Of a stretch of DNA of 64,000 bases, positions 55,553 to 64,000 are shown one piece after another. The notes beneath the pieces are model-generated. The model was not told the DNA's origin, searched no databases, and was given only the letters and a program-made list of their open reading frames with translations. Position numbers and translations under genes: made by a program. This DNA is from an uncultured Pelagibacteraceae bacterium. Lineage in GTDB: Bacteria; Pseudomonadota; Alphaproteobacteria; Pelagibacterales; Pelagibacteraceae. Positions within the stretch are counted from its first letter, which is position 1. Every line of letters starts with the position of its first letter. The stretch covers positions 1 through 64,000 of the forward strand of contig CACMXJ010000006.1 of assembly GCA_902617625.1 (NCBI GenBank). Direction: 5' to 3'.

Positions 55553-57425
55553 TATTAATATAAGTGACAGCGCAACCAAGTTAAATTCATTAAATCGAAG
55601 AATGTTTATTCTTGCGACAGCTAAAATTATCATTCTAGGTGGAATAGTTAGTAGATTATTTTTTTTACAAGTTAAAGAGAATAAAAAATACTTAACACTA
55701 TCTGATAAAAATAGAATTCGAGAATGGAAATTACCCCCTATTAGAGGAGAATTTCAAGACTATTTTGGAAACACGATTGCTGGAAATTTTGAGGCTTACC
55801 AACTCCATATCATACCAGAGGAGGTTGAGGATTTTAGATATGTAATTTATCGTGTGAAAGAATTATTGGAATTAAGTGATAAACAATTTAAAAAAATTGT
55901 AAAAAAAAAGAATGAAATAAAACCTTGGGAAACATTAATTGTAGCAGATAATTTAAGTTGGGAAAAATTTTCTAAAATTAATAATCACCTTTATGATCTT
56001 AATGGTGTTAAGCCAGTCATTTCAATATCAAGAGATTACCCTTATAAAGAAAATTTCACTCATGTTTTGGGTTATGTTAGTCAGGCTAATGAAAATGACC
56101 TTTTAACAAATGAAAATATAAAAGAAAAATTTGTACCTGGATTAAAAGTTGGAAAAACAGGTCTAGAAAAATCATTTGAACAGAAATTAATTGGATCAAA
56201 TTCTGTGGAGCGATATGAGGTTAATGCTTATGGTAGAAGGATCAGTCAATTAGCATTTCAAAAAGGAGATAAGGGAGAAACAATCAAACTTACAATAGAT
56301 ACAAAAATTCAAGAGTTAACAAATGAGTTACTTAAAGAAAAAGCTGGATCGATATGCGTAATGGATATTTATACAGGTGCAATTATTGCAATGCATTCTT
56401 CCCCATCCTTTGATCCCAATTCTTTTGTTTTTGGAATAAGCCAAGATGAATGGCAACTGATAAGAAACAATCCAATGAAACCTCTAGTAAATAAATCATT
56501 ATCAGGTAATTACTCACCAGGATCAACCATAAAACCTATAGTTGCCTTATCCGCTTTAGAAAATGAAATTATTAAACCAGATTTTACAGTTCAATGTAAA
56601 GGACACAAAAATCCTTTAGAATTGTACGGGCAAACTTATCATTGCTGGAAGAAAGAGGGACACGGATTTGTAAACTTAAGAGAAGCGATGAAACAATCTT
56701 GTGATACATATTTTTATGAAGTTGCAAGAAGGTTAGGTGTAGATCGATTAAGTGTTACTGCAAAAAAATTCGGATTAGGTCAGAAAGTTTTTAAAGATAT
56801 ATTTGATAACGAAAAGAAGGGTTTAGTTCCTAATACAGAATGGAAAAAAAATGCATTAGGAAGAAATTGGGTACTTGGTGAAACAATAATTACTGGAATT
56901 GGCCAAGGGTTTATTCAAACAACTCCAATACAATTATGTTTGATGACTGCTCAAATTGCTAATGGTGGATACAAAATTTATCCTAAAATAGTGGCAAATG
57001 ATGACAATCAATATGCAGATAAGTTTACACCATTATATAAAAAGTCTCGAAATATTAAGATTGTTCAAGATGCAATGTTTAGTTCTACAAATGAAGTGAG
57101 AGGAACTTCTTACAGATCTCGTTTGGACGATCCTAAATATAAATTTGCTGGAAAAACTGGAACCTCACAAGTTAAGAAAATAACTGAGAGGGATCGTGAG
57201 TTAGATCTTAAAACATTTCAAATTCCTTATGAGGAGAGAGATCATGCTTTATTCGTAGCTTTTGGGCCTTACAAAAATCCAAGATATGCGCTTAGCATAA
57301 TCATAGAACATGGTGGTTCTGGAGGAACTGTTGCAGCTCCATTAGCTAAAGAATTATTTAAAATGATTGTTGATAGACATGAAATAAGAAAAAATTACGA
57401 TAACAAAAAATATTTGGATATCTAA
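55545..57425 (+). CDS. mrdA: Penicillin-binding protein 2
   Basis: PPIRGEFQDYFGNTIAGN, GNYSPGSTIKPIVALSAL (SxxK), KQSCDTYFYEVA (SxD/N), AGKTGTSQ. Confidence 0.96.
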   Translation: MININISDSATKLNSLNRRMFILATAKIIILGGIVSRLFFLQVKENKKYLTLSDKNRIREWKLPPIRGEFQDYFGNTIAGNFEAYQLHIIPEEVEDFRYVIYRVKELLELSDKQFKKIVKKKNEIKPWETLIVADNLSWEKFSKINNHLYDLNGVKPVISISRDYPYKENFTHVLGYVSQANENDLLTNENIKEKFVPGLKVGKTGLEKSFEQKLIGSNSVERYEVNAYGRRISQLAFQKGDKGETIKLTIDTKIQELTNELLKEKAGSICVMDIYTGAIIAMHSSPSFDPNSFVFGISQDEWQLIRNNPMKPLVNKSLSGNYSPGSTIKPIVALSALENEIIKPDFTVQCKGHKNPLELYGQTYHCWKKEGHGFVNLREAMKQSCDTYFYEVARRLGVDRLSVTAKKFGLGQKVFKDIFDNEKKGLVPNTEWKKNALGRNWVLGETIITGIGQGFIQTTPIQLCLMTAQIANGGYKIYPKIVANDDNQYADKFTPLYKKSRNIKIVQDAMFSSTNEVRGTSYRSRLDDPKYKFAGKTGTSQVKKITERDRELDLKTFQIPYEERDHALFVAFGPYKNPRYALSIIIEHGGSGGTVAAPLAKELFKMIVDRHEIRKNYDNKKYLDI

Positions 57426-58549
57426 TGTACCAATATACAAGATTTAATAATAAAAATGGTTTTTTCCAAAAATTTGGAAATTTAGATTATATCCTTTTAT
57501 CATGTCTTCTAATTCTTGGATTTGTTAGTCTTGCAACAATGTATTCTACTGACGGGGGTGAAGTTTTATTTCATACAAGAAGTCACTTCATAAAATTTAT
57601 TGTTTTCTTTTCAATGATGCTTGTGATTTCATTTATCAACATAAAATTTTGGTTCTCTCTTGGTTATCTATCTTATGCAGTTATTTTAGGAATGTTAATT
57701 TGGACTATAAATTTTGGTATTACTGCATCAGGATCTAAAAGATGGATTGATTTATATTTTTTAAATATTCAACCATCTGAATTAATGAAAATTTTTATTA
57801 TTTTATGTCTAGCAAAATATTTTCATAGAATGAAAGCACAACATGTTAACTCTTTTTATAGCCTTTGTTTTTCATTAATAATCATATTCGTTCCAATGAG
57901 TTTAGTAATTATACAACCAGATTTAGGTACTTCATTACTTATTGCAATAAGTGGAATAGTTGTATTGTGGTTTGCTGGATTAAATCATAAATATTTTTTT
58001 TATTCTTGTTTACTATCAATCATTTCATTGCCAATTATTATTTCTTTTCTAAAACCTTATCAAAAACTTAGAGTATTAACTTTTCTAAATCCAGATAGAG
58101 ATCCTTTAGGAGCCGGTTATCAGATTATTCAATCTAAAATTGCTGTTGGATCAGGAGGTTTCACTGGTAAAGGTTTTCTAAAAGGAACACAAAGTTATCT
58201 AGAATTTCTACCAGAGAAACATACAGATTTTATATTCACCCTTTTTTCGGAAGAATTTGGTTTTATTGGGTCAGTTTTGTTACTTTTAATTTATAGTATC
58301 ATAATTTACCGAGTTATCAGAATAGGTGCGCTTTCTAGAAGTTATTTTGCGAAATTATTTTGTTACAGCTTTGGAACATCAATCTTTATATATGTTGTAA
58401 TAAATATGAGCATGGTTTTAGGTTTACTTCCTATTGTAGGTTCACCTTTACCGATAATGTCATATGGTGGTTCATCAATGTTAGCCACAATGATAGGATT
58501 TGGAATTGTGATGAGTGCCAAAACTCATAGTCAACAATCCATTGCATAA
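57425..58549 (+). CDS. rodA: Rod shape-determining protein RodA (SEDS)
   Basis: KRWIDLYFLNIQPSELMKIFII, IQPDLGTSLLI, LEFLPEKHTDFIFTLFSEEFG, GSPLPIMSYGGSSML. Confidence 0.95.
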   Translation: MYQYTRFNNKNGFFQKFGNLDYILLSCLLILGFVSLATMYSTDGGEVLFHTRSHFIKFIVFFSMMLVISFINIKFWFSLGYLSYAVILGMLIWTINFGITASGSKRWIDLYFLNIQPSELMKIFIILCLAKYFHRMKAQHVNSFYSLCFSLIIIFVPMSLVIIQPDLGTSLLIAISGIVVLWFAGLNHKYFFYSCLLSIISLPIIISFLKPYQKLRVLTFLNPDRDPLGAGYQIIQSKIAVGSGGFTGKGFLKGTQSYLEFLPEKHTDFIFTLFSEEFGFIGSVLLLLIYSIIIYRVIRIGALSRSYFAKLFCYSFGTSIFIYVVINMSMVLGLLPIVGSPLPIMSYGGSSMLATMIGFGIVMSAKTHSQQSIA

Positions 58550-58599
58550 GTATAATTTGTCGCTTAATCTTAATTAATATTTCATTATATAGTCGTCTA

Positions 58600-59838
58600 A
58601 TGAATAAAATTAAAGTAGGTATTGTTGGAGCTGGTATTCAAGGAATCTCTAATGCTTTATTTTTGCAGAAAAAAGGTTTTGATGTCACGATATTTGATAG
58701 AGAAAATCCAGGAAGCCCTGTAGCATCTTATGGAAATGCTGGTCATTTTTCTCCCTATGCTTCCTTGTCTTTAAATAGAACTGACATTTTACTAGATGTT
58801 CCTGCAATGTTAATGAGCTCAACCGGACCTCTTGCACTTAAATGGAATTATGTTCCAAAAATGATCCCTTGGTTTATGAAATTTATATTGAACACCACAA
58901 AAAATAAAATGATGCACACTGCAAAAAATATGCATCAAATTTTAGATTTAGCCTTACCAGCCTATGATGAATTATTTGATGAAGTTGATATTGAAGGTTT
59001 AGTCGAAAACAAAGGAATTTTGTATATTTGGAACGATCAAGATTTGAAAAGTAGAGAATTAGAAATTAATGTTAGAAAGGAATTAGGAGTTCAGCAACAA
59101 CTTGTAAATAAAAAAGAAATTCATGATTTAGAGCCTAATATAAAACCATTTTATCATGCTGGTGTTTATTATCCTTACGCAAGACATGCGAGAAACCCAA
59201 AAAAAATCCTTCTTAAATTTTTTGATTTGTTTCTTAAAAAAGGTGGGCAATTTAAAAAAACAGATATTAAAAGAATAGATTTTCAAGATGAACAACCAAT
59301 ATTAAAAACGGAGTCTGAAAAATTTTCATTTGATAAAGTGGTGGTAGCTTGTGGAGCCTTTTCAAAAAGATTAACTGATAATTTAAATGAAAAAATACCT
59401 TTAGACACTGAGCGTGGTTATCATGTTCACTTTAAAGATTGTGACCATCTTTTACAAAGACCAGTTATTTTTTCAAATCGAGGATTTGGAATTACTCCAA
59501 TGGAACAAGGATTAAGAGTTGTAGGTACAGTAGAGTTTGGTGGATTGAAAAATCCTTTATCAAAATCTCGTATTAATAATTTAATTAATAATGCCAAGTA
59601 TATGTTGGGAGACTTACCTGATCATGAAGATGAATGGTTAGGATTTAGACCAACATTACCTGATTTTTTACCTGTTATGGGTCCATCAAAAAATCATAAA
59701 AATGTATTCTATTGTTTTGGTCATCATCATTTAGGATGGACATTAGGTCCAATATCTGGAAAGATTGTCTCTGGAATGATAGCTAAAGAAAACACTAATT
59801 TAAATTTAGCCCCTTATAGCTCAACAAGATTCAATTAG
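58600..59838 (+). CDS. DadA-family FAD-dependent oxidoreductase (D-amino-acid dehydrogenase-like)
   Basis: GIVGAGIQGISNALFLQKKGFDVTIFDRENPGSPVASYGNAG; DERGYHVHF, GFRPTLPDFLPVMGPS, GHHHLGWTLGPISGKIVSGMI. Confidence 0.88.
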   Translation: MNKIKVGIVGAGIQGISNALFLQKKGFDVTIFDRENPGSPVASYGNAGHFSPYASLSLNRTDILLDVPAMLMSSTGPLALKWNYVPKMIPWFMKFILNTTKNKMMHTAKNMHQILDLALPAYDELFDEVDIEGLVENKGILYIWNDQDLKSRELEINVRKELGVQQQLVNKKEIHDLEPNIKPFYHAGVYYPYARHARNPKKILLKFFDLFLKKGGQFKKTDIKRIDFQDEQPILKTESEKFSFDKVVVACGAFSKRLTDNLNEKIPLDTERGYHVHFKDCDHLLQRPVIFSNRGFGITPMEQGLRVVGTVEFGGLKNPLSKSRINNLINNAKYMLGDLPDHEDEWLGFRPTLPDFLPVMGPSKNHKNVFYCFGHHHLGWTLGPISGKIVSGMIAKENTNLNLAPYSSTRFN

Positions 59839-59842
59839 TAAA

Positions 59843-60736
59843 ATGCAAAATACCAAAGCATATATCATGCTGGTATGCGCAACTTTATTCTGGGCAGGTA
59901 ATTTTATGGTTGGCAAGTACGCTTTCTTGGTTGAGATACCTCCTCTAACTTTAGTATTTTATCGTTGGCTACTTGTTTGGATTATATTGTTACCTTTTAC
60001 TTTTAAAGAAATAATTAAATATAAAGATACGATTTTAAATAATCTACCTTTGTTATTTTTTTTAGGTTTTACAAGTGTTGGTTTGTTTAATTCTTTTACT
60101 TACTTATCTTTAATTCATACCCAAGTCATTAACGCATCTCTTTTTAATACAGCTATTCCAGCTATAATAATTTTACTTTGTTTTTTATTTAAAGTTGAAC
60201 AAACTAATAAGTATCAAATTTTAGGGCTTATCATTTCAGTGTGTGGTATTCTGGCGATTATTACCAGACTTAAGCTAGACATTTTGTTTTCCCTAAATTT
60301 TAATAAAGGCGATTTGATAATGATAGGAGGTGTTATTACATGGGGAGTTTATTCAACTCTCTTAAAGAAAAAAAAATTTACTCTTCCGTTATTAACTTTA
60401 GTTCATGTTATTTGTACATTCGGTTTGATAACTGTATTGCCTCAATTTTTATATGAATACTCTAATGGAGAATTAATTAAGTTCGACATAAATTTAGTCT
60501 ATACTTTGATATTTTTAGCTCTTTTTCCTAGTATAGGATCTTATTATTGTTGGGCAGGTGCTGTTTCTATCATTGGTGCAAATAGAGCAGGTATTTTCTT
60601 ATCTTTAATTCCGTTGTTTAGCACCATAATGGCAATACTATTTTATAATGAGCAATTTAAATTTTTTCACTTGATTGGTGCAATTTTAATTATATTAGGT
60701 TTATTTCTATCAAATAAGGAAATTAAAAATGCTTAA
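59843..60736 (+). CDS. EamA/DMT-superfamily transporter
   Basis: ATLFWAGNFMVGKYA, TM-rich two EamA repeats, WGVYSTLLKKK. Confidence 0.9.
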   Translation: MQNTKAYIMLVCATLFWAGNFMVGKYAFLVEIPPLTLVFYRWLLVWIILLPFTFKEIIKYKDTILNNLPLLFFLGFTSVGLFNSFTYLSLIHTQVINASLFNTAIPAIIILLCFLFKVEQTNKYQILGLIISVCGILAIITRLKLDILFSLNFNKGDLIMIGGVITWGVYSTLLKKKKFTLPLLTLVHVICTFGLITVLPQFLYEYSNGELIKFDINLVYTLIFLALFPSIGSYYCWAGAVSIIGANRAGIFLSLIPLFSTIMAILFYNEQFKFFHLIGAILIILGLFLSNKEIKNA

Positions 60737-61679
60737 AGTTGCCATCTTAGACGACTATCAAAATGTATCTCAACAATTTGTTGATCTTGAAAAATTAGCA
60801 GGAAAGTACGAGATCAAAATTTTTAGTGAGCCTTTCGAGGATGAAGCAGATGCTCTTGATAAATTAGCTGATTTTGAAGCTTTATTAATTATGAGAGAAA
60901 GAACACCAATTACAAAAAATTTAATTGAAAATTTAACTAAATTAAAATTTATAATTACCAGCGGGTTAACAAATAAGTCTATTGATCTTGAGGCTGCAAA
61001 AAAAAGAAAAATAATTGTTAGTGGGACAGACAGTAATCAAAATTCAGTTCCTGAGCTTACTTGGGCATTAATTCTTGGATTAGCAAGAAACTTTAAAGAA
61101 GAAATTGATAATATGTACCAGGGTTATTGGCAGACTACTATTGGAGTAGAATTAAAAGGAAAAATACTTGGTTTGATTGGCCTTGGAAAAGTTGGATCTC
61201 AAGTAGCTAAAATTGGAAAAGCATTTGGTATGCAAGTGATGGCATGGAGCGAAAATCTCAATTTAGATACCTGCAAAGAATTAGACGTTTTACCCTGTAG
61301 CAAAGAAGATTTAATTAAGAACTCAGATTTTTTATCTATTCATGTCCAAGGTGGTGATAGATACAAAGGCTGTATTACAATTAAAGAGATGGATAAAATG
61401 AAAAAAACTGCTTTTTTAATTAACACTTCCAGGGGACCAATCATAAGCGAGGACGATTTAATAATTGCGTTATCAACAAATGAAATAGCTGGTGCTGGAT
61501 TAGATGTTTATGAAAAAGAACCTTTGCCGGAAAATAATAAACTTAGATTTTTACCAAATGTGTTATTAACTCCTCATATTGGATATGTGACCGCTGAAAA
61601 CTATCAAATTTTTTACAGTCAAATGATGGAGTCACTTGAAGCATGTGTAAATGGTAAACCAATTCGTGTCATTAAATAA
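60729..61679 (+). CDS. D-2-hydroxyacid dehydrogenase (NAD-binding)
   Basis: GKILGLIGLGKVGSQVAKIGKAFGMQVMAW, LINTSRGPIISEDDLIIAL, GAGLDVYEKEPLP, LTPHIGYVT. Confidence 0.93.
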   Translation: MLKVAILDDYQNVSQQFVDLEKLAGKYEIKIFSEPFEDEADALDKLADFEALLIMRERTPITKNLIENLTKLKFIITSGLTNKSIDLEAAKKRKIIVSGTDSNQNSVPELTWALILGLARNFKEEIDNMYQGYWQTTIGVELKGKILGLIGLGKVGSQVAKIGKAFGMQVMAWSENLNLDTCKELDVLPCSKEDLIKNSDFLSIHVQGGDRYKGCITIKEMDKMKKTAFLINTSRGPIISEDDLIIALSTNEIAGAGLDVYEKEPLPENNKLRFLPNVLLTPHIGYVTAENYQIFYSQMMESLEACVNGKPIRVIK

Positions 61680-61681
61680 TA

Positions 61682-62575
61682 ATGGAATTACCAGTCGTTA
61701 ACCATAAAGATTATTTTGCAAAAATTGGTGATGATCATAAATTTCCAATAAACAAATTTGGTGATCTTGCAGATTATTTAATAAGCAAAAAAATTGTAGA
61801 AAAATTTCATGAACCCTACCCCTGTTCAGTAGAAACTTTAAAAAGAGCTCATTCAGAGGAATATATTAACCATATTAAAAACAAAACTTTGGATGAGATT
61901 GGTGTAAAAAAAATAGGGTTTCCGTTAGTTGATAGTGTAGTTCAAAGATCTTTTATAGCAACTGGTGGCACAGTATTGGCCTCTAAGTTAGCAATAAATT
62001 ATGGTGTAGCTTGTAACACTGCAGGTGGCAGCCACCATGCTAATTACCAAGGTGGTGCTGGTTACTGTGTTTTTAATGATGTGGCAGTGGCATCACAATA
62101 TTTGTTAGATAGAGGGTTAGCTGGAAAAATTTTAATTGTAGATTTAGATGTTCATCAAGGCAATGGTAACTCAGATATATTTAAAGACAATAGAAATGTT
62201 TTTACTTTTAGTATGCATTCTAAATCAAATTATCCTGCAAAAAAATCTATTAGTGATTGTGATGTGGAGCTTGAAAACGACTTAGAGGATGAAGAATATT
62301 TAAAGATACTAAAATTTTATTTAAATCAATTAAATCAGGAAAATTTTGATTTTGTTTTTTATATCGCAGGTGTTGATATTCATTTTAACGATAGACTTGG
62401 AAAACTAAAAATTTCTGATGATGGGGTTAAAAAAAGAGATGAAATTGTTACTGAGAACTTTTTCTCTAAAGGAATACCTCTTTGTGGTGTTTTAGGTGGC
62501 GGGTATAATAAAGATCCTAAAAAGCTTGTAGAATTACATTCTTATTTACATCAATCGTGTGCTAAATTAGTTTAA
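61682..62575 (+). CDS. Histone deacetylase-family (acetylpolyamine amidohydrolase-like) hydrolase
   Basis: AGGSHHANYQGGAGYCVFNDVAVAS, ILIVDLDVHQGNGNSDIF, FYIAGVDIHFNDRLGKLKIS, GVLGGGYNKD. Confidence 0.92.
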   Translation: MELPVVNHKDYFAKIGDDHKFPINKFGDLADYLISKKIVEKFHEPYPCSVETLKRAHSEEYINHIKNKTLDEIGVKKIGFPLVDSVVQRSFIATGGTVLASKLAINYGVACNTAGGSHHANYQGGAGYCVFNDVAVASQYLLDRGLAGKILIVDLDVHQGNGNSDIFKDNRNVFTFSMHSKSNYPAKKSISDCDVELENDLEDEEYLKILKFYLNQLNQENFDFVFYIAGVDIHFNDRLGKLKISDDGVKKRDEIVTENFFSKGIPLCGVLGGGYNKDPKKLVELHSYLHQSCAKLV

Positions 62576-62579
62576 TAGT

Positions 62580-62951
62580 ATGAGCAAAAAAAACTCAGAT
62601 TTAACTGCAGAACAAAAATTAGTTATGTTTGAAGATGGCACTGAGCCACCAGGTTCAAGCGAGTTAAATAATGAAAAACGAGAAGGAAGTTATCACTGTG
62701 CAAATTGTGATGTAAAATTATTTGACTCAAAAACTAAGTATGAAAGTGGATCAGGTTGGCCATCATTTTATCAATCATTGCCAGATGTATTTGAAACTAA
62801 AACTGACCATTTAATAGGTTATGCAAGAACAGAGTATCACTGTAAAAATTGCAATGCCCATCACGGACACATTTTTGATGATGGACCTTTGCCAACTGGA
62901 AAAAGATATTGCAATAATGGTGTATGTTTAGTTTTTAAAGAGACCAAATGA
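62580..62951 (+). CDS. msrB: Peptide-methionine (R)-S-oxide reductase
   Basis: YHCANCDVKLFDSKTKYESGSGWPSFYQ, EYHCKNCNAHHGHIFDDGPLPTGKRYCNNG. Confidence 0.96.
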   Translation: MSKKNSDLTAEQKLVMFEDGTEPPGSSELNNEKREGSYHCANCDVKLFDSKTKYESGSGWPSFYQSLPDVFETKTDHLIGYARTEYHCKNCNAHHGHIFDDGPLPTGKRYCNNGVCLVFKETK

Positions 62952-62963
62952 TTTTAGATTAAA

Positions 62964-63308
62964 ATGAGTAAAATTAAGTTTGTCTTTTATTTGATTTTAG
63001 CTTTTGTTGCTTACAAAGGTTTTGTAGCATTTAAAAATTTTGAGATTGGTGTTGATAATCGAGTAGCTGAAATAGAGGAGAAAGCAGGTTTTGAGAAAAA
63101 AGGTGAGGTCATCGGTCTTATGATGTATTTGGGTAATCCTCCAGAATTAACAGAACATTTGTATACGGAAAACAGATCAAAATGTTTGGAGATGAAAGAA
63201 ATAGCAGAAGAAACCTCGTTTGCGTATTATGAATGTGCGAGAGTAAATGCTGTAATTAGCGGCAAAAAAATTGTGAGTATAATTGAGGAGCTAGAAGTAA
63301 TTGAATAA
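62964..63308 (+). CDS. Small membrane-anchored protein of unknown function
   Basis: 114 aa ORF with N-terminal TM; same strand and close spacing to msrB; no recognised domain. Confidence 0.6.
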   Translation: MSKIKFVFYLILAFVAYKGFVAFKNFEIGVDNRVAEIEEKAGFEKKGEVIGLMMYLGNPPELTEHLYTENRSKCLEMKEIAEETSFAYYECARVNAVISGKKIVSIIEELEVIE

Positions 63309-63402
63309 TTAATAATTTAATAGATAAAACGCCAAAAGTAGATGTTATTCAGTTAAACTTAAAAGATGAAAATTAAGGCTAAATTTACTATAAATCGCTC
63401 TT

Positions 63403-64000
63403 ATGTGTAAAAATTTAAAGCACCTAATTAAAATTATATTTTTTGTCATAATCTATCAAAATTTGGCTTATTCAATTGATATTGATGATGGTGGGGTTAC
63501 TACCGCCAAACAAACTTTTACTTCAGCAGATACAACTATAACAATATCTAATTCATCTACATTAAGAAATTCACTAAATAATATGATTAACATTAATGGA
63601 CAGGATAATGGAACAGTTATTATTGAGGCCGGTTCAACTGTAGAAACGACAGGAGGTAAATCAAATCCTATTAATGGTAATGCCGCTTCTGGCTTAACTA
63701 TAACTAACAGTGGAACAATCAAATCAGCATCTTCCAAGGCTATTAATTTAACTGACGCAACAACTGGTACAACATTAACAAATAATAGCGGTGGAGTAAT
63801 TCAAGCAAAAACTAACACTATTTCCATGTTTGGCGCGGATACTGACAGTGTCACTATTCATAACAATGGAACAATTTTTGCTACCGATGATGATGATGAT
63901 GGGACTAATACAATTAAAAGTCATGACGAATCTACGAACGTAACTATAAATAATAATAGCGGTGGACATATTTATCATACTTCTCAACTTGCAGTTATCG
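63403..64000 (+). CDS. Autotransporter-like / beta-solenoid repeat secreted protein (partial, runs off window)
   Basis: ATG 63403 reads open to the window end: MCKNLKHLIKIIFFVIIYQNLAYSIDIDDGG (signal peptide) then repeats LTITNSGTIKS, TTLTNNSGGVIQA, VTIHNNGTIFA, VTINNNSGGHIYH. Missing from ORF track because it has no stop in the window. Confidence 0.75.
   Translation, partial: MCKNLKHLIKIIFFVIIYQNLAYSIDIDDGGVTTAKQTFTSADTTITISNSSTLRNSLNNMININGQDNGTVIIEAGSTVETTGGKSNPINGNAASGLTITNSGTIKSASSKAINLTDATTGTTLTNNSGGVIQAKTNTISMFGADTDSVTIHNNGTIFATDDDDDGTNTIKSHDESTNVTINNNSGGHIYHTSQLAVI

Noticed and set aside
63308-63376. Short frame INNLIDKTPKVDVIQLNLKDEN after the 62964 ORF
   Set aside because: No ATG/GTG/TTG start in frame; could be a remnant of a longer C-terminus but unsupported.
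63893-63906. (GAT)n microsatellite
   Set aside because: Only about five units and encodes Asp in frame; too short to call a repeat feature on its own.
63468-63987. Minus-strand ORFs 63468..63737 and 63775..63987
   Set aside because: Antisense to the plus-strand signal-peptide/repeat ORF starting at 63403, which is open to the window end.

Overview
This 64 kb, AT-rich, gene-dense window looks like a streamlined alphaproteobacterial (SAR11/Pelagibacter-like) chromosome. That taxonomic call is an inference from protein style, gene density and the permuted ssrA. Nearly all of it is core housekeeping: carAB, dnaG-rpoD, two tRNAs, mlaC/mlaA, ampD, RNase P RNA, and a full dcw cell-wall/division cluster (mraZ-ftsZ-rsmH-ftsL-ftsI-murEF-mraY-murD-ftsW-murG-murC-murB-ddl-ftsQ-ftsA-like-lpxC-bamD-ligA). 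These are followed by an M24 peptidase, uvrD, an AsmA-like protein, fumC, a permuted two-piece tmRNA gene on the minus strand, thyX, mrp, hflKC, a Do protease, miaA, ilvB-ilvH-ilvC-leuA-mreBCD-mrdA-rodA, a putative dadA/EamA/2-hydroxyacid dehydrogenase/HDAC/msrB operon, and the 5' part of an autotransporter-like repeat protein cut by the window end. No mobile element, prophage or CRISPR array was seen. The observations most worth a second look are: (i) a coupled change of the D-loop/T-loop elbow nucleotides (G18/T55 to A18/G55) in both tRNA-Val(GAC) and tmRNA; (ii) a 233-aa FtsA-like protein that appears to lack subdomains 2A/2B, with ftsZ moved to directly after mraZ; (iii) a DnaG primase missing three of four zinc ligands; (iv) an mraZ promoter with three exactly 10-bp-spaced TGGG boxes; (v) overlap of every convergent CDS pair; and (vi) several promoter-like -10 elements placed 6-7 nt before start codons, suggesting leaderless mRNAs. 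All calls come from reading the sequence; no searches were run.
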